The position numbers were made by a program, and so were the translations under genes. From Telmatactis stephensoni (taxonomy: Eukaryota; Cnidaria; Anthozoa; Actiniaria; Isophelliidae), in assembly GCA_029948255.1 (NCBI GenBank), contig JALIZF010001701.1:310001-374000 (forward strand): a stretch of DNA of 64,000 bases. Direction: 5' to 3'. The stretch's first letter is position 1. Each line of letters opens with the position of its first letter. Shown here piece after piece: positions 12,501 through 23,100 of the stretch. A model generated the notes under the pieces. It saw only the letters and a list, made by a program, of their open reading frames with translations, did not search any database and had not been told where the DNA came from.

Positions 12501-14558
12501 CACTGCTGAGGATCGAAATTGTGTTGCTTTATTTATTGAGGAAGGAAATACCAGAGTACCTGTAGGAAAACCCCTGTGACAAAGGAGACAAGAACTAACT
12601 GAACTCACATATGGTATGAGCTGAGCTGAGACTCTTACACGGGGCCAAGGCGGTGTTAGTCTCCTTCGCAGCCGTTATTAGGGTCGGGTTCCCTGATGAC
12701 CACAGGGAACCCGACCCTAATAACGGCTGCGAAGGAGACTAAGGCGGTGTAAAGCCGTACAGTAACGCACCGCATAACGCATGTCATACTGCCATTAGAT
12801 AATATAATGTACCACCATTGTAATGATTTCAGTGCACTTCGTAACACACCACAAGAACATTTTATTTTGTTTGTGTTACTTTTGCAGTCGCTGCTCCTCA
12901 CTTTACAGTAAGCAAAACATCGGTTGGACGTCTGGCTTGCAGTGTTGATCTTTTCATTAATCATACTTCAATGAGCGCCGAAGAAAAGAAGTTAATAAAG
13001 TAGGTCAAAGAAATCAGTTCAAAGTACTTAATTCACGTGTAATTTGTTGAAATAAATAGTTCGGTTTGTTTATTAGGTATTATGAAATACAAGTTAATAA
13101 ACGTGGAGGCTACAACACTTGGATCATTTCTGCTTATCCATCTATTTCTAACGTCGCGATTGGAGATGGTCATCAAAACGTAACATTAAAGCCTGGTACT
13201 ACCTACAATATTAGAGTGAGAGCTGTGACCAAGGCACAGAATGGGGTGAGTTTTAGATATAGGTCTGAACTGAATGTTGCATGTACATATCACAGGACTC
13301 ACTTTGTCCCATTTACAAAGCAGGGCAGTGGTTATGGACAAATGACAACTAAAACTTTTACAACAAGAAGTGACTGCACAAATGAGAAAGGTAACTAAAA
13401 TTAAAGTTTATCAAGTAAATGACTCAACTCAAAGTGGCAGGATTGAAGGCGCACTATGTTGCCATATCAACCACGCTTGATGCACTCACTCACTCATGCA
13501 GGTTCGAAACGGCCGGTGTTCATGTTGATTTTACTGAGGGAGAAAAAAACAAACTAATAAAAGCCCTTGCGACAAAGAAAACATTTACTAATTTAGGTCG
13601 CGCGTGATCCGAGCTGAATTGATCACATGAGATTTGCATGAGATTCGAACCGGGCAAAGGCGGTGCAAAGCTGTACAGTAATGCACTGCGCAACCTATAT
13701 GCCATCAGTTAATATACTTTTTCACCACATTTGACGTCATCTGTGCATCTGTTATGGTATCAAATGCACGGTAAAATGGAATCTCTTTGTTAAGTACCAT
13801 AATTTTGAAACCTTTTGTCATTCATAACCATTACTGTCAAAATTCTTACAGGGCATAGGAATGCATCCATCACGACCAAAAAAGGTATTCTTTTGAAACA
13901 AGTTTGTCATTTATTTATTATTTTAAAAGTAAATAATTATGCAATAAGACAAACGCGCTCTGATTGGATTTGCTTTTCATAAATATATGCCGTTTATATA
14001 TCTATGACAAGATATTCAAAGCGGGAAAGAGGGAGTAAGGCAGTGGGGGGAGGGGAGGGGACATTTTACAGGTAATATGATATATATTGGTAAAGTAGAG
14101 TGGTTATGGTGAATCAAAGGATATCATGCACTGAACCAACAAAAGTCATCATCAGAAGAGAATGCAAAGGATATAAAGGTAAGGAAACTACCTTTTTTCC
14201 GTTAAATATTGGATTCATTTTAATTTGCCTTTCTTTCAATAGTATTCATTCTTACCTTCATTTCTCGTGAGATCATTAGTTGCTATTTATTTCCGGAAAA
14301 AGTAGTCCACTGGAATGCTGACAGAACTGGTGGAAACTCAGCCGATACGATTGTAAATACAGAAATCTTACCAGCACGTTTAGGTCCGTATACGTTTGAA
14401 CTAATTCTAAATAAGCTAATAGAGTAATTGTACTTAATTGTATCGTGGCGGTTTCCTTGAAAAACCGAAAAAAATAAATAACTTCCTCAGGAGCCCAAAG
14501 GTATTATTATGTGCATGTGTTGCTCATTTCTCACTCCAAGGGAAGATATCCCTGGAAA
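9086..14558 (+). CDS. SRCR-SRCR-FN3 extracellular protein (partial, frameshifted)
   Basis: Exons inferred from GT-AG sites with matching phases: 9086-9420, 12038-12364, 12888-12999, 13077-13245, 13324-13390, and more tentatively 13852-13884, 14303-14383 and 14491-14558. Exon 1 encodes an SRCR domain (GQVEIQYNGTWEAVCHSYW, ICRMLGY, CSGNEKSIAECSH). Exon 2 encodes a second (RVEVRYHGVWGTVC, VVCRMLGYPG, DVGVTC). Exons 3-5 form a fibronectin III domain (YYEIQVN, LKPGTTYNIRVRAVT). The last exon (QRYYYVHVLLI) resembles a membrane-proximal segment of receptor ectodomains, but no TM or enzyme domain was found, so both ends are missing. SRCR/FN3 proteins are cell-surface or secreted recognition molecules. 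Exon 1 ends out of frame: the canonical AGVVCQVDG is one base out of register after about 9391, giving a stop. The junction G|AT to exon 2 is correct only in the shifted frame. Either a recent pseudogenising mutation or an assembly error is possible. Confidence 0.72.
9496..9550. repeat. (TTG)n microsatellite
   Basis: About 14 GTT/TTG units followed by a short GTC run, in the intron after SRCR exon 1. Confidence 0.9.
9753..10421. mobile_element. TTAA-flanked foldback element
   Basis: The arms begin GGCCTGGGTCAAT and end ATTGACCCAGGCC, each next to TTAA (9749-9752 and 10422-10425). They run about 250-300 bp inward (GACGTCCTTAA, GTCACGTGACCTGATGACGTC, TGCGGTCG) to a short centre. The mirror symmetry also continues outside TTAA (CTCGAGTATA), so the true boundary may be wider. 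It lies in SRCR intron 1. Confidence 0.75.
10977..11260. mobile_element. MITE family M1, copy 2 (truncated)
   Basis: It starts TAATAATATATATGAAAAAAAT and carries the TTAGTGCAAAAAAAGGAAAT and CAAATTTGAGTTTTCAAAAA blocks found reverse-complemented in the copy at 44509-44841. The second terminal repeat is not recognisable. Confidence 0.65.
12657..12741. repeat. 85-bp perfect hairpin MITE
   Basis: TAGTCTCCTTCGCAGCCGTT continues through GGGTCGGGTTCCC and is mirrored exactly around a loop of about 10 bp. The perfect arms suggest a recent insertion, in the SRCR gene intron. Confidence 0.85.
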
Positions 14559-15011
14559 GTATAAAACAAAACCTAGTACTATAACCTACAAAATTTCATA
14601 TATATTTTTCTTAACTTTCAGAAACGTACTGCACTTTGGTCTAAAGGTTTGTCCGTTTTTTAGCTCTGTTTATGGCGGAAGTATGTTACCTAGCAACCTA
14701 TGGCGTATTTCAAATAAATGTATAAGTAAAACAACATATTGATTCAGGCACCCCAAAAAACTGGCCAGTCCAGGTGAAGATTTCTTCTCGAGAAATCGGC
14801 CGTTTTAATTTTATTACCTGTTAAAGTCCATTTACATGACATATCAACTTTAACTACAGGTCCTTTACAGTAATTTCCAATTTGATAAAGTTTGCATTTA
14901 CGGCTACATTCGTCCCTTCAAGCACTGCAATGTAAGTATTACCCAAGTAATATTTTTGACACATGCTTTCCTCTGTACATTCTTCAAGCGCGCCAACTTT
15001 ATTCTCAAAAC

Positions 15012-15042
<31 letters not shown>

Positions 15043-15373
15043 GTTTTGTTTTGTTTTGTTTTGTTTTGTTTTGTTTTGTTTTGTTTTGTTTTGTTTTGTT
15101 TTGTTTTGTTTTGTTTTGTTTTGTTTTGTTTTGTTTTGTTTTGTTTTGTTTTGTTTTGTTTTGTTTTGTTTTGTTTTGTTTTGTTTTGTTTTGTTTTGTT
15201 TTGTTTTGTTTTGTTTTGTTTTGTTTTGTTTTGTTTTGTTTTGTTTTGTTTTGTTTTGTTTTGTTTTGTTTTGTTTTGTTTTGTTTTGTTTTGTTTTGTT
15301 TTGTTTTGTTTTCAGTGTTTTGTTTTGTTTTGTTTTGTTTTGTTTTGTCTTGTTTTGTTTTGTTTTGTTTTGT
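15012..15373. repeat. (TTTTG)n pentanucleotide microsatellite
   Basis: About 70 tandem TTTTG units run almost uninterrupted, with one break (TTTCAGTG near 15311-15318) and one variant unit (TTGTC). Every frame stays open, so long FVLFC/NKTKQ reading frames appear on both strands. They are not genes. Confidence 0.97.
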
Positions 15374-17707
15374 AAAAAGGCGAGTGTACATAGTCCTCTC
15401 GGCCCTCTCACCCTTACTTGAATTACTATAATAGCGCAGAAATCTCCTGTTGAAGTTTATTCAAGATGGATTTGCAATCAAACTTAACTATAATTTATTG
15501 CATTATTTCAATAAATTAACATATGCATTTTTACATGTTTTAGTCTCAACGAGCCTGAAAACTAAGGAAGTTGGACCTGTGAAGTTGGTGTGTTCTTTCT
15601 CAAGTCCTTATTTCTCATTTCATTTAGTGTTTTAGAACATTATTAACTAACTTTACGTTTAAGTTCCTTGAAAATACTGAGCAACTGAACTACTTGGACC
15701 TGCTGTGTGAAAATAATAACCTTAGATTAAGAACTTTAGTAGAACTTCTTACAAAGACATATTCAGTTAGAGACGGACCATTAAGGTTTTTAAGAGATGG
15801 ATCAAAGATCTTTGATTTTTTTTTTCTTTCTTTCTTTACTTTTCTTTTCTTTTCTTTTTTTTTTCTCTCTCTTTCTTTTTTTTTTTGAAAAAGGAAAACA
15901 CTTCAAAACAAAGCAAATGTTTGCAGGACTAAAACAGCTTGAAAAAGAATTGTTTTAATAATGGCGAGCAGTACGTACGGGATTAGCAGAAATTGGTATT
16001 TTTACAACACGTTGCAATATGCTCGTGCGTGTGTACTGCGTGCGGTCATAGAGTTGCATCTAAATATAGGTTCTGGCCGTGTGTTAGTTGTCCACGATCA
16101 ACCTCGTCGTTCACTGTTTTGTCTAACTTTACCTAACATTTTATCCCCTAGAGTTTATCATATAAATTAGTTTATGGATTGTAAACCTTAAAACCCCAAA
16201 GGTTACATCATAGCATTGGTTGGGGGTACACGGTCCCTTTTTCCATGAAGTGGTTTTTGGGTTTACGTGTCCGGCTATGATGTCTAGGTTATCACTATTG
16301 TCCTTGCTGTTATTACAATAAACGATTGTGGGCTTGGCTGACCAACCTGCCCAAGCATCAAAGCTTATGTGTCTTTTATAATTTGTAGTGGAGTCAAAAT
16401 GAAGCATAGTAGAATTGTTGCGCTGTTGTAAACTGTTATGAAAGAGCATCATGGGGAACAAGGAAATTAAATGGACCCTCATTTATGTTTTCTCATGGCT
16501 TATGATGCGGGGTAAAGAGAGCATTTGACAGGTGAGCATTCAGTACTCGCAAATATTAGGATTTGATATTTTGTAACTATATTTAGTGCATTGTCTTTTC
16601 TTTAAAATGGAATAATACCCTTCAATTTTGGGTCCCCTAATTAAACAAATATACATCTTGTTCGATCCCTTTTGAGTTGCTTTGTAATTTTGCTTCATAA
16701 AACGTTGAAATTACATTTGCTTATGTACGGAGACTGACGAACGATTTGGGAAGAAGAAGAAATGCATGGTCCTCAAAAAATAGGGAAGAGGAATAAGTCA
16801 GAAAAGAATTGGTTTGGAAGGAGAGAAAAATAAAAATACAACAAGCCGACGAGGAAGGAATACGTGGAAAGAAATATATATGGAAGGGGGAGAAATTAGT
16901 TCAAAAAGTATTTGCTATTATCCAAACTAGTCTCCTTCTAAACGAACACTTTGGGTTTCCTTTGGCTAGCCGCTTCATAGAGGGACTGGAAACAAAAAAG
17001 CGAAAAAAATATCAGAGCCCTCCCCTCACCCTGAGAAACCCCAAACCCAGGTCTAAGAGATCTAAGTATCATATATTTAGAAAATTTATAAGAAATTAGC
17101 AAAATGAAAAATAATCTTCAGAGCACAATAACAGATCAAAACTTGTTAGTGAAGATGCATTAAGTTAAATAGAAGCCCTCTACGAGGACATGTGGTTACT
17201 GGTAGTCAAAATATATAGCATCCACAATCATCACCATGTCTACTATCGTAGATTTTTAGAGTTATGGCCTAGTTTGCATTGATATATGATCACTCTCAGT
17301 ACATATGGCCAACTGCATGGTCTTAGTACTTGATCAAGTCCCAACCATCATCTAATGTATAAGTGTCCATTCCAAGACTGCCTATGGATGCCCCCACTGA
17401 CAAATCACAGTGCTGAAATGCTGAATGCTGAATGCTTTATTGTGAAATACCTTGCTGCCAGAATGCGTATTAAATACATTGATTGATAAAATCTAAAATT
17501 TGGAGTTATTTACAATATAGAAATATGGAATTGACTAAATATTGTATTTAAGCTTGACAGTTTTATTAATTTTCGTGTGCCCTTTCCAACTGTTGTGAGC
17601 TGCATGTGGTAATTTCTGTCAGTTTCGGAGACTTATGGACTCAGTGATAAAAGCTCATTAGGGCGGAGGAATTAAGAAGTAATGTAGAAAAAGAAATCTA
17701 GTTTATT

Positions 17708-17903
17708 TATCAATTAGACAACAGAAAGCCGCGCGCCCATGGCGTTATAGACGCACGAGAGAAAATATAAAGAACGATTAACAAACGTAAGAGTGGCACG
17801 AGGCGTAGCCGAGTGCGACTCTAGTTTGTTAAGAGTTCTTTATATTTTCTCAAGTGCGTCTATAACGCAATGGGCAAGCGGCTTTCTGTTGTCTAATTGA
17901 TTT
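17708..17903. mobile_element. foldback MITE
   Basis: Arms ATCAATTAGACAACAGAAAG and its complement, then GCGTTATAGACGCAC and AAAATATAAAGAAC with their complements, enclose about 50 bp. Confidence 0.75.
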
Positions 17904-17934
17904 ATAACAGAGCCTAGAACGTTAAAAACGGAGC

Positions 17935-18105
17935 CGTGCAGCCCATGGGGAAATAGTTCATAGATTTTTCAGCCAATCAGAGCGCGCGTTATATGTGTCG
18001 CCATCTTAAAAACGAACAATTTGAAAAAGACGATGACGAAGATAGAGCGCGCGCAGTGCAGCCCATGGGCAAATAGTTAATAGCTTTCTGGCCAATCAGA
18101 GCGCG
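17935..18105 (+). repeat. 120-bp-spaced direct duplication
   Basis: GTGCAGCCCATGGG, AAATAGTT, ATAG, then CCAATCAGAGCGCGC occurs at 17935-17985 and again at 18055-18105. Confidence 0.7.
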
Positions 18106-18237
18106 CATAAGATTGTAGCTATGTTATAAATGTTTCTAATTTCTTTTGTTGAAGCCACTGGATCAGAAGATGATTTTTATTATGCTATTATTATGTTATT
18201 ATGCTAATCCCAGTCACTAGTCACGCAATAAGTTTGA

Positions 18238-18380
18238 AGAGAAGAGAGGAGAGCAGACGGGAGAGCAGAGGAGAGGAGAAGAAAGCAGAGGAGAGGAGAG
18301 CAGAGGAAAGCAGAGGAGAGGAGAGCAGAGCAGAGCAGAGCAGAGCAGAGCAGAGCAGAGCAGAGCAGAGCAGAGCAGAG
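18238..18380. repeat. GAGAG/AGCAG purine microsatellite
   Basis: A GAGAGGAGAGCAGAG-type degenerate stretch passes into about 12 pure AGAGC units at 18320-18380. Confidence 0.92.
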
Positions 18381-18600
18381 ACAAGAACCGAAAACAAACA
18401 GATTAAAACTAAACAAAGTTAAAAGGGATTACCCCTTTTAGGATTTTCCATGTAAAGGTTAAATTAAAAGTGGACAGATTAAAGAAAGCCGTAAAACGAT
18501 GTTCTAAAAACTGAAACCGGCAGTGGAAAATTTCACATTACAAAAGTTTACAACTTAACTAAGGCCACTATTTTATAGTGACAGAATACATATTTAACAA

Positions 18601-18835
18601 ATTGAAGATGGTTTTGAGTTGTCTGTCCAGAGTCAAGAGTGCGTCAAGAGTGTGTCAATAAGAGAACCGTCTTCAATTCTTTTTTACAACAATCATTTTA
18701 GATAAAAGTTTAAAAATCCTTTTCAAACGGGGCAACAGAACGAGCGCGACGCCGTCAGCAGTGTGTCTGTCCTTTTATTGACACACTAATCAACCAATCA
18801 GATCGCGAGATTAGTATCTAGTGTTGTAAAGCTAT
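18601..18835. repeat. dispersed repeat D1, copy 1
   Basis: The segment from TTGAAGATGGTTTTGAGTTG to TAGTGTTGTAAA matches 53409-53710 block by block (AAACGGGG, ACAGAA, GAGCGCG, GTCAGCAGTGT, CCAATCAGAT). Confidence 0.75.
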
Positions 18836-19093
18836 ATTTAGCGAATTTTAGTGAGTTCCTCAACAACGCTAATGTTTGTACTCGCTAAAATTAATATATA
18901 TTCTTAGGTATTCTTGGTCAATTGTAGTAAAAATTGTCATCCCCCCGACACACATACACACACACATACCTCTAGCTCCGTATTAAACCCCTCCCTCCGA
19001 AAAACAACAACCCAAACCATACACCCCCGGCCCATCCCCACACATTACCTTTGATACAGAACATCGTATATATTATATTACTCACACTAGCTT

Positions 19094-19099
19094 TTTATT
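19094..19099 (-). terminator. poly(A) signal of the ZP-domain gene
   Basis: AATAAA on the minus strand, about 60 bp past the stop codon of the ZP gene, is correctly placed for 3'-end processing. Confidence 0.6.
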
Positions 19100-19160
19100 G
19101 AATTGGTATTTGACATTTGTTTGTATCAGCTTACTATATATAAGAGTTCATTCATTGCCT

Positions 19161-20128
19161 CTAAGCATCTGATTGAGAAATTAGCGCTGGCGGGCTCACA
19201 ACGTACTTTTTCAGCTGCAAAGGCTGTATCTCCTTCGTACGATGGACAATCTTCCTTCTCCTCCGCTTCTCTCTTAGAGCTAATGCAACTGCTATTCCAA
19301 TGAGCACCGCGAAAAGGGTACCCAGAAATGATGACACCGCTGCAATGATGACCGTTCGAGGCTCAAACACAACATCTTCTGGTTGGTCATTGTCACTCTT
19401 CACACGCTTATAACGCATCAGAGGTCCTGATGACAAATGATAGAGCTTGGACTCATCCGGGAAACTCCTTGCACGGGTAATATCTCTCCTGATTTTGTTG
19501 TTCTTAGCGCACCCAATGGCACATTTAGATTTTTTGGAGCTTTTGTGACAGACCATAAGTAAGCAATGAAGGTAGACAATGGGATTGTCGCCTATGAATC
19601 TAAATGCTTTGATGGAGAATTTCTGTTTTCTGCTGACAGAGTACTTGTACACCATAGTGTCATCAAGAGGACATCTAAAAGCAAAACAAAAGAGAAATTA
19701 TAGCATAGCCGTACGATATAACGCGCGTTCTGATTGGTTCAACAGCGTGCACCTAATCTCTACACTACCCCACACTCGTGCACCCGGAACTGAAAATTAA
19801 AAGAGCGCATAAGTTGTCCTTTTGATCAAATTTTCAACAAGAAAAGGATCGACCACATATCAGACGATATTGTGAACTTTTTCGGTTCTTCGTGCTCAGC
19901 CATTAATTAACCTGTTGCGTGCATCCTTAACTAGAAAAGGGAAAACGTAAAAGGGATCAAACATAAATGGAAAGCATAAATGAAAAGGAAAGCGATAGGA
20001 AGGAAGAAAAAAATAAGGGATCAAAAGACTACAGAGAGAGAGAGAGAGAAAAGAAGGATGAAAAAAAAAAAAAGAAAGAAAGAGAGAAAGAAAGAAAGAA
20101 ATTAAAGAAAGAAAGAAAGGAAGGAAGA

Positions 20129-20175
<47 letters not shown>

Positions 20176-23100
20176 AGAAAAACAGGGTCAGATTCGGCCT
20201 CCTCCGGAGACGACTTTGAGCCCTTTTTTCTCGATATTTTTCACAAATATCCTTTCGGCAGTTTCCATTTTATGATGGTGCACCCCTTCCTAAAGACGGT
20301 ACACCCCCTCCTGACGATAATCCTGAATCCCCCCTGAAAAAGAAGGAAGAAAGGAGGGAAGGAAGGAATAAAGCAAGGAAAGAAATATATACATTAAATC
20401 CCCCTACGGTATTTATCTAATCTTAAAGCTCTTACCCATTATCAAGGAAGACGTAACTTGGTTGTGTCAGCTCACTAGTCGTTGTAGTCGCCAGGCATTT
20501 CTCAGCAAACACCACCAAACCTGCGTTTTTCGACATTATTTCAAATTGTATGTTTATAGGGTCTCCAATCTGGATCTTTAATGGATAATCACTGGGCCTG
20601 TGTGGCGCGCCCTTTATCGAAATTAAGTCCATTACGAACGTGAAGTTGCCAAGGGCGGGTTCTGCAGCCTCGACTTCTCTAACTGCTTGATAGCTTGTCA
20701 CATACCTGGCGTATTTTTGTCTACGATAGCTGCAGTTAAATGGCAAAGTGAGGTCAGCCCTTCGTGTTACTACTGCTCCAGGAGCTGAATTTATGAGATT
20801 GTATGCTCTGACTTCATTCATGTAGATAATGGTGTCTTCTGTTTCCTGGACGGTTGTTCCGCAGCTGTTCAAAGGTGCTCTAAGGTGAATAGAGTTCCCA
20901 GTTGTGTTAGCAAGACAGCTTTTGTCTTTTAGGTGAAATTTGGATGGATCAAGATGTGAGTACATTTTGGGGTTAATCTCAACATCCATGTAGTCCTCCT
21001 TGCACATGATCTTTGTTGCTCTTGTTGTTCGTTTGGTCTTGGGTTTTGAAGTTGTTGGTATGGCTGTTATGGTGGGCTCTTTACTTGTTGGAATGGTTGT
21101 TGGTGTGCTTGATTCCGTCTTGCTTGCAGTTGTAGCAGATCTAGATGTTGGCCCTATAGTAGGATCTGGGTTAGGTGGACCTTCAATATCTTTTGTTGGT
21201 AATGGCGGACTAACTGTAGAATCAGGTCGATCCGAGAATGGGACGTCGTCAGTCGGTGGAACCGGTGGGACCGGTGGAACAGGTGGACCCTCAATATCTT
21301 TTGTTGGTAATGGCGGACGAACTGTAGTGTCAGGTCGATCCGAGAATGGGACGTCGTCAGTCGGTGGAACCGGTGGGACCGGTGGAACAGGTGGACCCTC
21401 AATATCTTTTGTTGGTAATGGCGGACGAACTGTAGTGTCAGGTCGGTCCGAGAATGGGACGTCGTCAGTCGATGGAACCGGTGGAAACGAAGGAACATAC
21501 GTAGTCGGTGGGACCCATGGTACGTCTGGAGGCCAGCCTGGCGGTGGAAGGTGTGGATAACCTGGATTTAAACAATAATGAATGCATTTCTATCAGTATC
21601 TAGGACATTTCAGATATACTTAAGGAATATAAACCGTGCCCACATGTCTCTGTACTGTGAAAATAAATTACACGATGGAAGATGTAGAGCAAGAGAAAAG
21701 CAAGCTGAGGAACTTACCTCCCCTCCCCTTTCCCCTCCTTCCCCCTCCTCGTCCTTTCCTTTGAGAGCCAGCAACGCAGGCTAGCCTTGGACAGGATTAA
21801 ATTCCACGATGCTTTGCTACACTGATTCAAATGCGCTAGCAACTAAACTATCAGGCTCAGGCTCTCTTCAGTTGCTTTGAAAAGCTCATTTCAAAGCTTA
21901 TTTTTGAAATACAATGAATATTTGTTAGATCAAAACAAAACTTGCTATGAGTACGCAGTAGTACTAGAGTTTTGGGTTTACATTAATAAAACAAACAGTT
22001 ACCATAGCAACGTAATTCTTATCAAAAACTCTCTCATTCTTCAATTTTTAATTTCTTGCTAAGGTTTCTACCTTAAGGGTTGAAATTCCACTATATGAGA
22101 TATAAGAAAGATCATGATATGCACTGAATCATTAATTTTATGATTTTCCTAATTTTAAGATCGATATTTTAAGCGGGATATTAGCCATCACCATGGTAAC
22201 AAGAGCAAAATTCATAATTACCAAAAAATAATAATTCATTGCATAAACCTCTTGATTTGAACTGTTGCTAAAAATTTCACACAAAAATATAGAATACTGC
22301 ATGAATTATTTTCAGGCGGGAAAATTCAAATGTGTTATGAAAGACCGATAATTGTTGCACCGAATGAAATTATATTTGGAAAATAGCTGAATTAAATATT
22401 TTTGCTCATTTGTAGAGTTAAACCCCAACTTAAAATGCTTGAATATGGCAAATTTGTAGTTTTAAATATCTGGCCTCTGTTGGTTGGGATAGCTAGAATA
22501 CCACTGGGCATAAAAAATAAATATCCAGTAGTTTATATAATCACCTTTTATCATATAATTATTTATAAAATACCTATATATATTTCTTAATTTCGAAAAC
22601 TTGTTCTTTTCACTAGTGAAAATAACATGTTCTTTTCACTAGTGAAAAGATCGTTACCATGGTTAATTGAGCGCATTTACTCTAAAGATAGTTTGTTGTC
22701 TCTTGATTTGATAGTTATATGATAAATAGAATATTACATGCTCGCTTGGAGATACGGTTTTATCTTCTCTTGTTCGCTGCGCTCACTCGTGAGAGATCTT
22801 TTCAACACTCGAAGATAAAATCCGTATCTCCGCGCGCCCATGTAATATCCTCTATTTAATTAAGTTAGAATTATATATCCTCAACGACTTATATACAAAG
22901 TAAAGATATTGATTACCTTTCAAGAATAAATTCAAACTATATTTTTATGATGATTATTATACTCCGTCAAAAATGTATTGCAATTCCACTATATATCAAC
23001 ATCTTTTTCTCCTTTTTCTTCCACTTTTTCTTTCCTTTTTTTCTTTCTCTTTTTGTTACTGTTATTCCACAAAACCTAATGACAAATCTTTCTCAGCGGA

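Larger units (their letters stand above)
14559..19093. other. repeat-rich non-coding interval
   Basis: No gene is supported between the SRCR/FN3 exons and the ZP gene. Open frames here are microsatellite translations or lack motifs. Polypyrimidine tracts lie near 15815-15888 and purine-rich DNA near 16740-16890. Confidence 0.55.

Noticed and set aside
14854..15431. Long FVLFC and NKTKQ reading frames on both strands
   Set aside because: Translations of the TTTTG microsatellite.
16141..16482. 113-residue minus-strand frame
   Set aside because: No recognised domain, signal or splice support; kept out as a chance frame.
18201..18422. Glu/Arg-rich open frames
   Set aside because: Microsatellite translation.
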